NCBI GenBank assembly: GCA_024500155.1
Contig: CM044879.1
Span: 28,352,072-28,416,071 of the forward strand
Source: Chenopodium formosanum
Taxonomy: Eukaryota; Streptophyta; Magnoliopsida; Caryophyllales; Amaranthaceae
Direction: 5' to 3'
DNA: 64,000 nt
Each line of letters opens with the position of its first letter. Positions within the stretch are counted from its first letter, which is position 1. The notes beneath the pieces are model-generated. The model searched no databases. It saw nothing but the letters and a program-made list of their open reading frames with translations, and had not been told where the DNA came from. The translations under genes and the position numbers were made by a program. Shown piece after piece: positions 10,305-21,800 of the stretch.

Positions 10305-10595
10305 CGCGCCCGGTCGGGCGGACATTCGCCCGGTCGGGCGATCTGATTGAGCCGTTCTTTTTCCCACTCGCGCCCGGTCGGGCGCCAATACCGCCCGGTC
10401 GGGCGATCAATTCTTCTCCAAAATTTCTTCTCACGCCCGGTCGGGCGTTCCTTCGCCCGGTCGGGCGATTTTTAAACAAATTCTAAGCCAACTCTCGCGC
10501 TCAGTCGGGCGAAGCTCCGCCCGGCCGGGCCAAATAAATGTCCGTATACGTCAACTCTCGCGCCCGGTCGGGCGAAGCTCCGCCCGGCTGGGCCC
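10305..10595. repeat. Array of about ten GC palindromes (CGCCCGGTCGGGCG) in the pol-env spacer
   Basis: Ten copies or close variants of CGCCCGGTCGGGCG lie in pairs within 290 bp of otherwise AT-rich sequence. Seven or so are exact cores and the variants include CGCTCAGTCGGGCG and CGCCCGGCCGGGCC. The same motif occurs four times in each LTR (about 6413-6550 and 17382-17520). Each copy is a near-perfect palindrome, and neighbouring copies could pair into stems. The Pro/Arg-rich frames seen here are artefacts of the repeats. The rest of the spacer (10046-10304 and 10596-10808) holds purine-rich sequence and no gene. Confidence 0.85.
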
Positions 10596-10808
10596 GAGAA
10601 CACGTTTGGACGTTCAACTTTCTTCAAATTTTGGCTAACTCTTTTCCTTAGATCTGTACCAAAAACTCATAAAACTCATTAAATTCCCTCCTCTCTCCTC
10701 TCATAAGAAAAGGAAGAAAAAGAAAAATAAAAACAAGTAAAATACGGGTTGCCTCCCGCAAAGCGCTGGTTTATCTAGGTCTCGCACGACCTTCTTACCA
10801 TAGTATTT

Positions 10809-13470
10809 TCAAGGTGAACTGGAACTAGTCAGGTGTAGTAGTTCAACTGCACCAATTGTAGCCCCTTCGTAATATATCTTAAGCCTCTGACCATTTACCT
10901 TGAACTCATTACCATGCTCATCAAACAACTCTACAGAACCGAACTTGTTGGCCCTTTTTACAGTGAAAGGACCCGACCACCTTGACTTCAACTTTCCTGG
11001 GAACAGTTTAAGCCTAGAGTTGAACAACAACACCTTTTCACCCTCTTTGAATTCTCTCGGAAGGATCATCTTGTCGTGCCATCTCTTAGTCTTCTCCTTG
11101 TAGACTCACGCACTATCATAGGCCATCAACCTAAACTCATCAAGCTGGTTAAGTTGTAGAAGCCTCTTTTCTCCCGCTAGCTTAGCGTCCAAATTGAGCT
11201 CTTTAATAGCCCAATATGCCTTGTACTCTAACTCCACCGGAAGATGACATGCTTTACCATACACAAGTCTATAGGGAGTGGTACCTATAGGGGTCTTAAA
11301 TGCGGTTCTATATGCCCAAAGGGTGTCATCCAACTTATCGCTCCAATCTTTCCTAGATTTTGCTACCACCTTCTCTAAGATGACCTTAATCTCACGATTA
11401 GATACTTCGACTTGGCCACTAGTTTGGGGATGGTAGGCTAACCCTGTCCTATGGTAAACACCATACTTCTTTAGGAGGGTATCTAACTTCCGCTCATGAA
11501 AGTGGGATCCTCCATCACTGATTATGGCTCTAGGCACTCCCAAATCTAGGAAAAATAGTCTTCTTGAAAAGCCTATGGACCACCTTGGCAGCATTGGTAG
11601 GAGTGGCAATGGCTTCTACCCACTTGGATACATAATCTACGGCGACTAGTATATAACAGTTCCCTCTAGAAGAAGGGAACGGTCCCATGTAATCAACACC
11701 CCAAACATCAAAAAATTCAACTTCCAAAATCCCCGTTTGAGGCATCTCATGCCGCCGCGAGATGTTGCCAGTCCTCTGGCAAGAGTCACAAGCCTGCACA
11801 AAAATGTTAGCATCCTTAAACATGGTGGGCCAATAAAATCCTGACTCATTTATCTTGGCCACTGTTTTAGAGGGACCATGATGTCCTCCATAAGGTGAAG
11901 TGTGGCAGCTAGTGAGAATACCATGTACCTCCCATTCGGGGACACACCTGCGAAATAATCCATCTGCACACTCACGAAACAAAAAAGGATCATCCCAAAA
12001 ATAGTGTTTAACATCATAAAGGAATTTCTTTTTTTGTTGGTAGGACAAATCAAGAGGTAGAGTACCACCCACTAAATAATTTGCAAAATCGGCGTACCAG
12101 GGGTGTTGCTCTACAACTGCATACAGGTTGTCATCAGGGAATGAATCATCTATAGGGAGAAAATCCTTACCTTCATCATACCTGATTCGTGACAAGTGAT
12201 CTGCCTCTACGTTCTCTGCACCCTTTTTGTCCCTTATTTCAATGTTGAAGTCCTGGAGCAAGAGAACCCACCGGAGTAGCCTAGGCTTTGATTCAGCTTT
12301 GGCTATCAAGTACTTTAGAGCTGCATGGTCAGTAAAAACAATAACCTTAGAACCAACTAGATATGATCTAAATTTTTCTAAAGCATAAATGACAGCTAAA
12401 AACTCCTTCTCCGTGGTGGCATAGTTGACTTGAGCCTCATCCAAAGTTTTACTAGCATAGTAGATAGCATGTAAAACTTTGTCCTTCCTCTGTCCAAGCA
12501 CGGCTCCTAGAGCAAAGTCGCTTGCATCACACATGATCTCGAAAGGAAGATTCCAATCGGGAGCACATATGATGGGTGCCGATATCAAAGCCTGCTTAAT
12601 CCTGTTGAAAGACTCAAGACACTTGTCAGTAAAAACAAAAGGGGCATCCTTAAGCAAAAGCTGAGTCAGTGGTTTAGCAATTTTAGAAAAATCTTTGATA
12701 AAACGGCGATAAAACCCCGCATGACCTAAGAAACTCCTAACTCCCTTAACATTAACTGGGGGAGGTAATTGCTCAATCACTGAAATCTTAGCTTTGTCTA
12801 CCTGTATGCCCTTATCAGAAACAATATGACCCAAGACTACTCCCTCTGTCACCATAAAGTGACACTTCTCCCAATTTAAGACCAGGTTGCATTCTTCACA
12901 TCTTTTAAGGATTTTAGCTAAATTAATTAAACATGAATCAAATGAAGAACCATAGACACTAAAATCATCCATAAAGACTTCCATGATAGACTCTATGAAA
13001 TCAGAAAATATGCTCATCATGCAACGTTGAAAAGTAGCAGGTGCATTACATAAACCAAAAGGCATTCTACGATATGCAAAAGTGCCATAGGGGCATGTAA
13101 ATGTAGTCTTTTCCTGATCTTCAGGGTGGATCGGAATTTGGAAAAATCCCGAATACCCATCCAAATAGCAAAAGAACTTATGGTTAGCTAACCTCTCAAG
13201 CATTTGATCAATAAAGGGGAGAGGGAAATGGTCCTTTTTAGTGGCGACATTTAATCTACGATAATCAATGCACATACGCCACCCTGTAACAGTTCTAGTT
13301 GGAATTAATTCATTTTTTTCATTTTTAATAACAGTCATCCCACCCTTCTTAGGAACCACCTGAACAGGACTTACCCATTTAGAGTCAGAAATAGGATAGA
13401 TAATACCTGCATCAAGTAATTTCATAACCTCTTTCTTGACTACCTCTTGCATATTGGGATTCAACCTCCT
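10809..13470 (-). pseudogene. Athila pol: reverse transcriptase, RNase H and integrase, disrupted
   Basis: The frame continues directly from gag-protease after one TAG (13471-13473). Counting from the Met at 13464, RT covers residues 1-240 with FMDD at 164-167, RNase H follows with MCDASD (311-316), TEKE and FTDHAALK, and integrase begins with an HHCC zinc finger (GGHHG near 526-530, CDSC at 559-562) and WGVDYMGP. A one-base insertion at 11538 (plus-strand T) shifts the frame after FPRFG. The integrase then continues in the next frame with ISDGGSHF and the NREIK glutamate. A second break, TGA at 11106-11108, sits where the family has Arg, and the tail resumes with WHDKMILPREF to 10809. RT looks complete, but the full polyprotein cannot be made from this copy. 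Confidence 0.88.
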
Positions 13471-16320
13471 CTAGGGTTGAATGCAGGGTTTGTAGTTGTC
13501 CTCTAAGTGTATCCTGTGCATACAAAAATCTGGGCTTATACCCTTGAGATCATCAATACTGTACCCTATTGCCCTTTTACGGGTTTTGAGAACCTCTAGA
13601 AGTTGGGAAGTTTGTGGGTCATCAAGTGCAGTACTAATGATCACAGGGTGCATTTCCTGCTCATCAAGAAAAACATATTTTAAATGAGAAGGGAGAGGTT
13701 TTAGTTCAGGTTTCTTTACCTCTGCAGGTTTCGATTCCTGAACTAATTTTACTACCTCCTTATTCTCTTTGTCATCAAGTTCTTCTATGGCAAGAGCTTT
13801 CTCAATAATATCCACCTCCTTGCTCCAGACACTCGCATCACCTGCAGACAAATTACCACAAAGTATTTCTTCCAAGGGATCCCTTGCAAGAATCTGTGTC
13901 AAGCTATCATCACAAATATCATCCATTATATCGATAACATCGATCAAATAACAATTTTCCTCAAGCATAGAACCTTTTAAAACCTTCCCTAAATTAAAAG
14001 TAATATTATCATCACCAACAGATAGGGTTAGTTTACCATTTTTAACATCTATAATGGCTCCTGCAGTATGGAGAAAAGGCCTACCTAATATAATGGGTAT
14101 TTGTGTATCCTCAGCCATGTCTAAAACCACAAAATCAACAGGGATGAAAAATTTACCAACTCTAACAGGGACGTCCTCTAAAATACCTAGGGGATATTTA
14201 ACAGAACGGTCTGCCATTTGCAAAGTAATATTAGTAATTTTTAATTCACCCATATTCAATTTAGAACAAATAGACGATGGTATCACACTAACAGAAGCAC
14301 CCAAATCACATAATGCTTTATCTATGAAGACATTACCAATATGACAAGGGATAGAAAAACTACCAGGATCCTTTAATTTAGGGGGAGATTTATTTTGTAA
14401 CAATGCACTACACTCCTCAGTAAAAGCTACAGTTTCTACCTCATTAAAGGCCCTCTTCCTGGTCAAAATATCTTTCATAAATTTAGCATATGCAGGAACC
14501 TGTGTAATAAGTTCAGTAAAAGGAACCGTTACCTGCAAATTTTTAACAACCTCCAGAAACTTACCAAACTGCTTGTCCAACTTAGTCTTTAGTTGGCGAT
14601 TAGGGAATGGTAATTTGATAACTTGTGGTGCTTCCCTACTCTCCCCCAGGGGTGCATCCTTCCCTGAGGTTGTACCCTGCAATGAATCATCAAAAATATT
14701 AGCATCAGGAATTTTACCCTGCAGCCCTGCAGGGGAAATTGGTACAACGGAATCAGGATTAGCAATATTAGTTAATTCAGGTTCATCCTCTTTGGGCATC
14801 AGGGGCCCATCGTAGTGTGAACCACTCCTTAGGGTGATTGCATTAGCATGATCCGTAGGTTGAATTCCCTGCGCTGGTAAAGCTCCCTGCTGACGAGATT
14901 GAAGGGTAGAGAACAATTGGGCAATTTGGGTGTCCATGACTTTATTATGGGCTATAATAGAGTCAATCTGTTGGTCTCTACTCTCCATATGTTTTTGCAT
15001 ACTGGTCAGCATTGCCCTAATTTCTGATAAAGCAGGGTCAGAAGATGTAGTAGGGGGCTGTGATGGGGGTTTCTGGTTAGCATGAGGATGGTAATATTTC
15101 TGCTGTGGAGGGGGTGCTTGTTGTGGTTGTTGTGGAGGTGGAGGATTTTGAACATTGGTGCTACGGTAAGATAGGTAGGGATGGTTCCGGTAGCCAGGAT
15201 TGTAGGAATTGGAGTATGGGTTATTTTGCTTGTAGGTTTGAAAAGCATTAACTTGCTCCATTGAACTCCTGCAATCTTGTTCATAATGACCTACGCTTCC
15301 ACAATTTTCACAGAAAGCATCATTAGCATTATTAGAAACAGCAGAAACATTAGCAACAGAATTAGGATTATTAGTAGTAAGATTATCTAGTTTCTGACAA
15401 ATAGAAGTAAGCTGGGCTTGCAATAAAGTGACTGAATCAACATGATGTTTGCCCTTGTTAGCAAAACCTCTAGCATTCCCATATTGGGAATTATGGATTG
15501 CCATATCTTCAATAACCTGACCTGCATCATCAACATTTAAATTCATAAATCTACCGCTAGCTGCGGAATCTAAAATTGTCCTAGATGCATTTCCTAAACC
15601 ATTGTAAAAAGCTTGAATCAACTGCCACTTCGCTAAATTGTGGTGGGGACACTCCCTCTGCAGATCCTTGAATCTTTCCCAGGCTTCATATAATGCTTCA
15701 TCTGTCTCCTGGGCAAAATTCTGAATGGCACTTCTCAATAAAGCTGTTTTCTCTGCAGGGTAATATTTATTATAAAAATTTAGAGCAAGAGTCTCCCAGT
15801 TAGTAATACCAAGTGCAGCTCTATTCAAACCATTAAACCATAATTTAGCTTTTCCACATAAAGAAAAGGGAAAAAGAATCTCCCTGATTTGGTCCTGCGT
15901 TACCCCATTCTGCCTAATAGTATTGCAATATTGACAGAAGTCTGCAATGTGAAGATTAGGATCTTCACCCTTAGCTCCACTGAACTGCTTTCTTTCTATC
16001 ATCGTTATGAACTGGGGCTTGATCTCGAACTGGACTCCCTCGAGATCAGGTGTAGGAGAAAGATGTGGAAAATCCGTCAGGGATGGTTGCGAATAATCGC
16101 TAAGCTTGCGAGGTGGAGGTGGTGGTGGTGTACCCATCTCTAGTTCTGAATCAGAAGAGTGCTCCGAATTACTAGAAGTAGGTAATGGATTTCCAGGAAT
16201 ATTATTACTCCTAGAACCTGCCAGGATCTGCCTATAAAAATTCTTCTGTCTATGAAACGAGCGTTCGATCTCAGGGTCGAATGGAATGTAACCTGATCTG
16301 GAACACCTGGGCATAAACAA
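13471..16320 (-). CDS. Athila gag and aspartic protease polyprotein, 949 aa
   Basis: The frame begins MFMPRCSRSGYIPF about 130 bp downstream of the 5' LTR in element orientation. Residues about 145-245 form the retrotransposon gag core (SLCGKAKLWFNGL...NFYNKYYP...FYNGL). Residues 337-350 are a CCHC zinc knuckle (CENCGSVGHYEQDC). A Gln/Pro-rich linker and a helical stretch (430-477) follow. Residues 672-676 (DLGAS) with ILGRPFL at 744-750 are the pepsin-like protease. The frame ends at TAG 13471-13473, in phase with pol, so gag-pro and pol were or are one polyprotein interrupted by a single amber codon. Gag packages element RNA and the protease matures the particle, by analogy with the family. 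Confidence 0.88.
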   Translation of the reverse strand: MFMPRCSRSGYIPFDPEIERSFHRQKNFYRQILAGSRSNNIPGNPLPTSSNSEHSSDSELEMGTPPPPPPRKLSDYSQPSLTDFPHLSPTPDLEGVQFEIKPQFITMIERKQFSGAKGEDPNLHIADFCQYCNTIRQNGVTQDQIREILFPFSLCGKAKLWFNGLNRAALGITNWETLALNFYNKYYPAEKTALLRSAIQNFAQETDEALYEAWERFKDLQRECPHHNLAKWQLIQAFYNGLGNASRTILDSAASGRFMNLNVDDAGQVIEDMAIHNSQYGNARGFANKGKHHVDSVTLLQAQLTSICQKLDNLTTNNPNSVANVSAVSNNANDAFCENCGSVGHYEQDCRSSMEQVNAFQTYKQNNPYSNSYNPGYRNHPYLSYRSTNVQNPPPPQQPQQAPPPQQKYYHPHANQKPPSQPPTTSSDPALSEIRAMLTSMQKHMESRDQQIDSIIAHNKVMDTQIAQLFSTLQSRQQGALPAQGIQPTDHANAITLRSGSHYDGPLMPKEDEPELTNIANPDSVVPISPAGLQGKIPDANIFDDSLQGTTSGKDAPLGESREAPQVIKLPFPNRQLKTKLDKQFGKFLEVVKNLQVTVPFTELITQVPAYAKFMKDILTRKRAFNEVETVAFTEECSALLQNKSPPKLKDPGSFSIPCHIGNVFIDKALCDLGASVSVIPSSICSKLNMGELKITNITLQMADRSVKYPLGILEDVPVRVGKFFIPVDFVVLDMAEDTQIPIILGRPFLHTAGAIIDVKNGKLTLSVGDDNITFNLGKVLKGSMLEENCYLIDVIDIMDDICDDSLTQILARDPLEEILCGNLSAGDASVWSKEVDIIEKALAIEELDDKENKEVVKLVQESKPAEVKKPELKPLPSHLKYVFLDEQEMHPVIISTALDDPQTSQLLEVLKTRKRAIGYSIDDLKGISPDFCMHRIHLEDNYKPCIQP

Positions 16321-16429
16321 AGAACTAAAAAGATAGATATTAGACCTACCTCAAAGAACTAATGTCCTTTGAGGCAAAAGGAAAATAATCTAAACTACAA
16401 AAACAATTAGAAATAAAAATAAAACCGTT

Positions 16430-16447
16430 TCCCCGGCAACGGCGCCA
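16430..16447 (-). other. Primer binding site complementary to tRNA-Asp
   Basis: On the minus strand TGGCGCCGTTGCCGGGGA begins five bases after the 5' LTR end (GCCTGTCA-AAATT-TGGCGCC). This is complementary to the 3' end of plant tRNA-Asp(GUC), the primer reported for Athila-type elements, and supports the lineage call. Confidence 0.88.
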
Positions 16448-16452
16448 AATTT

Positions 16453-17851
16453 TGACAGGCTAAAGTCGTATCACCTAATCAAAAATAATTACCTAAGTCC
16501 ACTAGCTTATGCAGATAGGGAAGTAGGGTCGAATCCATAGGGAAACTAGTCTTTCTACTCCTAATTAATTAATATAGTCTAAATTATTAAAGTAACCAAT
16601 ATTTGTTGCGATTATAAACTATACTACGAAAATTATAAGTAAAGAGAATAATTAAGGAAGAAAACAATAATAATAAAGCCTAGGGCATAGGTTCACTAAT
16701 AAACAATATTCCAGGGTAAAACACAACAATCAATCATCAATGCATTAATTAATCAGATCATAAAGGGCTTTCGCTACGTATTACAATCACAGAATTAATT
16801 TACCGGTATTAAATCTCATCTCTCGAATCTCGACCTAACCATTTATAAATTAATCTGCCTATTGAAACTAAGCCTAAACATCAATTCTCATCTCTCGAAT
16901 CTCGAATCAATATTGCTAAACTCATACAATTAAACCTGGCCAAATCTAATTGCATAACATTTAAACAATCAATAGGAAATCAATTAAGCATTAATGATCA
17001 ACAATCATAAAATTACCCTTACATATTATTTATTAGATCCCCAAAAACCCTAGAAGGAAAACTACTCAGACATAGTTAAAACTAAGCAAAACATAATAAT
17101 TAAGCAAGACATGAAAGAAAAATAGAATGAATAAAGTACTGAGATTAATTAAGAGAGAAATCGTACCAAGACGGAATTACAATAGAGTTGAGGAACAAGA
17201 AAGAAAAATAAAAGTCTAGAGAGAGAAAGTTGAGTAGAGAGAAGGAAGAGAATAAAAACTAGAGTAAGAGAATTATGAAGAAGTCCCCAATTTTTGCCTC
17301 CTAAAATTGCATTAATACTAAGCAAGAAGATCTCCGCTAAAACAAAAGCAAAACGGAAAACTAAACTCCCTAAAGCCAACACGCGCTCGGTCGGGCAGTG
17401 GCTCGCCCGACCGGGCCCGCCTTTTCTCCTCAAATGCCTTCTCGCGCCCGGTCGGGCGCGTGCTCCGGGCACGAGCCTTGTTTCTTCGCTGCTCGCCCCG
17501 CCCGACCGGGCGCGCCTTCGGGCGGTGCTCTGGTGGTCCGGGCAAGGCTTCTTGGGCCTCGAAATTGGCCCAAACGCCTCGTATCTCCAAAACTGAGCCC
17601 CTAGTCACCGATTTGCTACCTCCAATCGGTCTTGGGCTATCAAACGTGGTCGCGGTCTTCCAATACTTGTAGATGCTCCTCGAAAAACCCGGAAAAATGC
17701 TCCAAGTACGCAAATTCCTACAAAACTCCAGCAAAACTACCAAAGCACTGGAAAACACAAATTAGTAATAAAAGTGGCTCGTAGGAGCTAAAAACACTAC
17801 TAATTACGACCAAGGGACGGGGATAAATATATATATAAAATGAACACATCA
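16453..17851 (-). repeat. Athila 5' LTR (right copy), uninterrupted
   Basis: This is the 1,399-bp intact LTR. In element orientation it starts TGATGTGTTC at 17851 and ends GCCTGTCA at 16453. It serves as the reference that dates the CACTA insertion in the other LTR, because it has a single AAT at the insertion point (near 16709). It contains four of the GC palindromes at 17382-17520, two of them differing by single C/T or G/A changes from the left LTR. Confidence 0.92.
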
Positions 17852-18170
17852 GCCCTTCATTGTGAAGCTTGGGCATGCTTGGAAGGGATAAAGTGGGCTC
17901 ATGCACATGGTAAAAAGGGTATCCTTATCTTGTCAGATTCAATCACCCTGATCAACAACCTTAGAGACGGCACAGGTAATGACTTGGAAATCTCTTGGAC
18001 GGTAAGTGAAATAAAAGAGATGGGGGCATGCTTTGATAGATGCACCATCCTTAAGGTGCCAAGAGACCAAGTTAAGAGGGCAAATGACATTGCCAGGAAT
18101 TGTCGCACGAGTATGATTAATTTTCCTTAGTTTTTGTGTTTGTTCCTTTGCTATTGTCAAAAAAAAAAAA
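17852..18170 (+). pseudogene. 3' end of the split LINE: RNase H C-terminal half and poly(A) tail
   Basis: The RNase H frame resumes with SALHCEAWACLEGIKWAHAHG, then ILILSDSITLINNL and RANDIARNCR, giving the catalytic Glu and Asp positions of RNase H. It ends at TAG 18128-18130. The 3' tail TTTGCTATTGTC followed by A12 matches the end of the other LINE (TTTGCTATTGTC plus poly(A) at 37570), so both are one family. Together with 1-259 this is one LINE copy split by Athila. Confidence 0.87.
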
Positions 18171-18810
18171 CATATAAATCGAGAAAAATTTCAAAAGGAA
18201 ATGAGTACGTGGGTCCCATATATGGTTTTTAAACATAAATTAAGGTGGTAAATAAATAACATTAAAAATAAATAAATAAATAAAATAAAATAAAATATAT
18301 AGAAAACTAAGGTAGTTAAATACAAAATATTGTTTTTTAAGCCGGTATATGACCTAAAATCCAAAATAACAGGTTAAATGACCTAAAGAAACATTTATTA
18401 GATTCTCCAAATTGAAAATATATACAATGGTGTATTTTTGAACAAATTAAATATATAATCAGATACACGTGATATTGAACTCATTCGAATTCTAAGAATG
18501 GCATGTTCTTCCCGGTCAGAAAAGGAGGGTCAATTCCTAGGAACCCATTTGACCGAATTAAGTTCTAGTTCCCTTGTCTTCCTAGATATATGTTTGACCG
18601 GGTACTAGTTATGCTCACCCCTTATTCACACAACTAGGTGAGTACATTTTTTTTACACAATCACATCAAATGAAGTGCTCTTACAAGTGTTACAAGTTAC
18701 AAATCATCAATAATAAAAATAGCTTGTTTATGGCTTGAACTTTTGAAGCTCTTATTTATAATGGTAAACCAACACCAAATTCACATGTAATACTTTGCCC
18801 TTGTATATTT
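18171..18810. other. Intergenic, downstream of hydroperoxide lyase
   Basis: AT-rich sequence with no coding frame. It contains A-rich stretches (18250-18300) and two short stretches at 18505-18605 that repeat GGTCA/TGACC-type words (CCGGTCAG, TTTGACCG twice). The last part should hold the 3' UTR of the convergent hydroperoxide lyase gene. Confidence 0.5.
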
Positions 18811-21800
18811 TCACTTAGCTTTCTCTACCCCAGTAATGGAGCCAGATGAATCGATCGATATCGAATCGTATCGTAAGAATAAGTGTGCCAAAAACAAGCA
18901 TGCTGTTAGAGGAACATAATCTCTAGCAGCACATTGCTTATTACTTGCATCAGATTTCCCTGTTTGTGGTCCATTTGACCAAAACAAGTAGTTCAACAAT
19001 TCAGCACCTTTTTCACCCGTAAACCGGTCCGGTACGAATGTTTCCGGGTCATCGAAGATCTTTGGATCCCTCATTACAATAGTTTGATACCCACATAGTA
19101 ACTCACCCTTCTTAACCGCGAACCTTGTATCGTGTGTTTGTAACTCAAAATCCTTCCTAGCACGTCCAAACTGTAGTGGTACGGGTGGTTGAAATCGTAG
19201 TGTTTCGTACACGAATGATGCCACGTTAGGCATGTCTTGAACTGCACTAAAGCTCAATAATGAAGGGGAGGTACATTTTTCCCTTACTTCTTTCCTTAGG
19301 GTATCTTGAATTTCGCCGTTGTTTAACCCTAGATTGTTAACCAAGGCAGGTAAAAACCGCGAAAATCCACCAAATGCATTAAACCCTATGATGAATAACA
19401 AGTTATGTATTGCTTCTTGTTCAGTCAACCCAAAATCCGTCTTGCCTCTTTGAATCACCTCTCGCGCTTCCTTAGAAACGAAGCTTACGAGCTTGTTATA
19501 GTCCCCTTTAACCAAGAAAAAAGGGTATGTCCAAGAATGCAAGAAGATTTCTTCAAGAGGTTGGAATAAGTTTATGTTGACTATTGGAAGGAGTTGTATA
19601 GCAAGCCATTTATCGATCATAACATGGCCTGTTTCGGCGAGTTCTGGTGAGTAGTTTGCAGGGTCGGCTCTAAGCATGCCTTGTGCAAGGAAGTTGAATA
19701 GGCACTTTTGTAAGGGGTTTAACACGTTGGCATTGCCATCTTTGGAGATCGATTTTTCGACCGTGTTCCACATGATGTCTAAGTTTGATATGAGTGAAGA
19801 CACCCATACTCCTGAGCTTTTCCTTAGAATGTCTGTTGTAAAGTTCTTAATCTGTTCACATAAACAAAATACATCAACAATAGGTAAGTATATGTTTTAA
19901 TTTGTATGTAAATGGACTTTTAATGACTTAAACTAATAGAGAGTACGACACTACACTACTCAAGGATACGATCATTTTGTTAATATAGTTTTCAGTTTAT
20001 ATATTGACATCTTTGATAAGTTGTATCACTTGTTGAATAAATCAAAGAAAAAGTGTCATGAAGCAAGTAAAAAGGAATGTAGTAAATTATTTAAATAGTT
20101 CTCAAAATTAAAAATGTAGACGGGATAAAAAAATCAAAATGGGTTAGAAATATATGAAAACGTATAGTATAGTTTAAGAATATTATGTTTGGAAAAACAT
20201 GCAAATGCTATGAGACGAAGAGGCTAATATACCTCTTTAGCTTTTCACTAAAGCATGATAGTAACAAAACACAAGTGCCACAATCCATATGAAAAGTCAG
20301 CCCAGATTTTTGGATCAACTTTCACCCTTACTTTATTGGCCATACCAAAACAATTTGTACCACATGAAAAAAAAAAAAAAAAAAAACCGTAACATGCGTA
20401 CCATGTATATTGTATACTGCGAAATACGAAGTGCTTACCACAAGTCTACAATACAACGTTAACTTTAAATTGAATTGTTTGTAGTTTTCGGTTTGTTGCA
20501 CATTTGAAAAAATTTTAAAAACAAAAAAAAAAAAAATATTGTGGCATATTTTATCTCTATTATATAAGTCAAGAGGGGAGAGTGTAGTGTGCACCTAAAA
20601 AGAGCTTAGTATCCTTCTTAGCTTATACAAGTCCTATAATACTTGAGTTTATTAAAGTTCTTCTTTTTTTTTTTTTTTAATGAAACTCTTTATCATTGTA
20701 ATCCTATTAATTAGTTGAATTCTAGATAAATTCTGTAGTATACTTGAGGTTGAATTATAAGGCTTTGTTCTCTTCACTCATTTTTGTTCAGTTTAAATTG
20801 TTATTGATGAATGAAATTATTTTACTAAACTAAAATTAATTTCATTTAAATAAAAATAATTATCACTTAACAATATAAATTATTTTTACTTTTATTTATG
20901 ATATTTGTTCTTTAAAATAATTGAATTTTACTGATTAAATTTTTTTATTAAACTAAAATTATTTCACTAAACTTAAATTTTTTATTGAATATTTTTTTTT
21001 AAAAGTGAGGAGAACAAAACCATGGTGTGACTACTTTTCCTACGTGATTGAATTTCTTAATTTGTTTGAGTAGAAAAGACTCTAATCAGAAATAAATACA
21101 TCATCTATCAAGTCACCAGTCACGATTTTTCAATTAATGTTTCCTTTTAATCTTAGCTTTTGGCAATTTGGGCATATTTGCATTTTTTGTAATGATTGTA
21201 TATTTTATTTACTTGATTAGTATCATGACTTGCCTTTTATGTTAATATTTTTGGGCCTATTAGTTGTCCTTTTCTTTTGTAAAGGGAAAAAAGCACCTCA
21301 GAGTACATCTAAAGAAAATAGAAGGTTTACACATTTTTCTCAAACAAAAAATATTATTATGGAGTGCGTAACATACTTTTCTCAAATTTTATACCAAGAC
21401 TATTTTAAAATGTAGGAGTATATCGCAATATTAGCAACTATATTGCACAAAATTTTAGAAAAATTATAAGGTGAGATCAAATGAAAAATTTTATAATATA
21501 AATTGTGATTGGTACGGTGGAGGATATATTTAATATGTAATAGAAGAGAAAAGTTTTTAAGAAAATAGTGTATGTAATAAGGTTAGTAGGAAATAGATTC
21601 ATTGTGCAAGCTAATTAGATTTAGTTGGAGAAAGAAATAATACTTCATAAAGTTATAATGGGTCATCACCGAATGATGAACATAAATAAAAAGTATTGCA
21701 ATTAATATGAAATGAAAAGAGTAATAAATAGGAGCATATATTGTGCACATGTGCCTAATATTTTCAGGCGAAGAGTATATATTATCAATTCACATCTTAA

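Larger units (their letters stand above)
260..17851 (-). mobile_element. Athila-type Ty3/gypsy LTR retrotransposon inserted in a LINE
   Basis: Two copies of a 1.4-kb LTR flank an internal region with gag-protease, RT/RNase H/integrase and an env-like ORF, all on the minus strand. Read in element orientation, each LTR begins TGATGTGTTC and ends GCCTGTCA. The flanks ACCCT (255-259) and GCCCT (17852-17856) form a 5-bp target duplication with one mismatch, and removing the element restores the LINE RNase H frame. The order gag-pol-env-like, the RT sequence type and a tRNA-Asp primer site point to the Athila lineage. By eye the two LTRs differ at about 17 positions plus one 3-bp indel over 1.4 kb (roughly 1.2%), so the insertion is fairly young. 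A CACTA element (515-5733) landed in the left LTR afterwards. Confidence 0.93.

Noticed and set aside
10195..10479. Arg/Gly-rich then Phe-rich frame on the minus strand
   Set aside because: Created by the palindrome array and adjacent purine-rich tract; no family resemblance.
16430..16447. Possible tRNA-Asp gene because of the tRNA 3' sequence
   Set aside because: Only the 18 bases complementary to the tRNA 3' end are present; it is the retrotransposon primer site.
18811..19803. Reading this frame alone as a complete 330-residue P450
   Set aside because: It starts at a Val codon inside exon 2; the 16 upstream residues and the exon at 23815-24246 are needed to make a full CYP74 protein.
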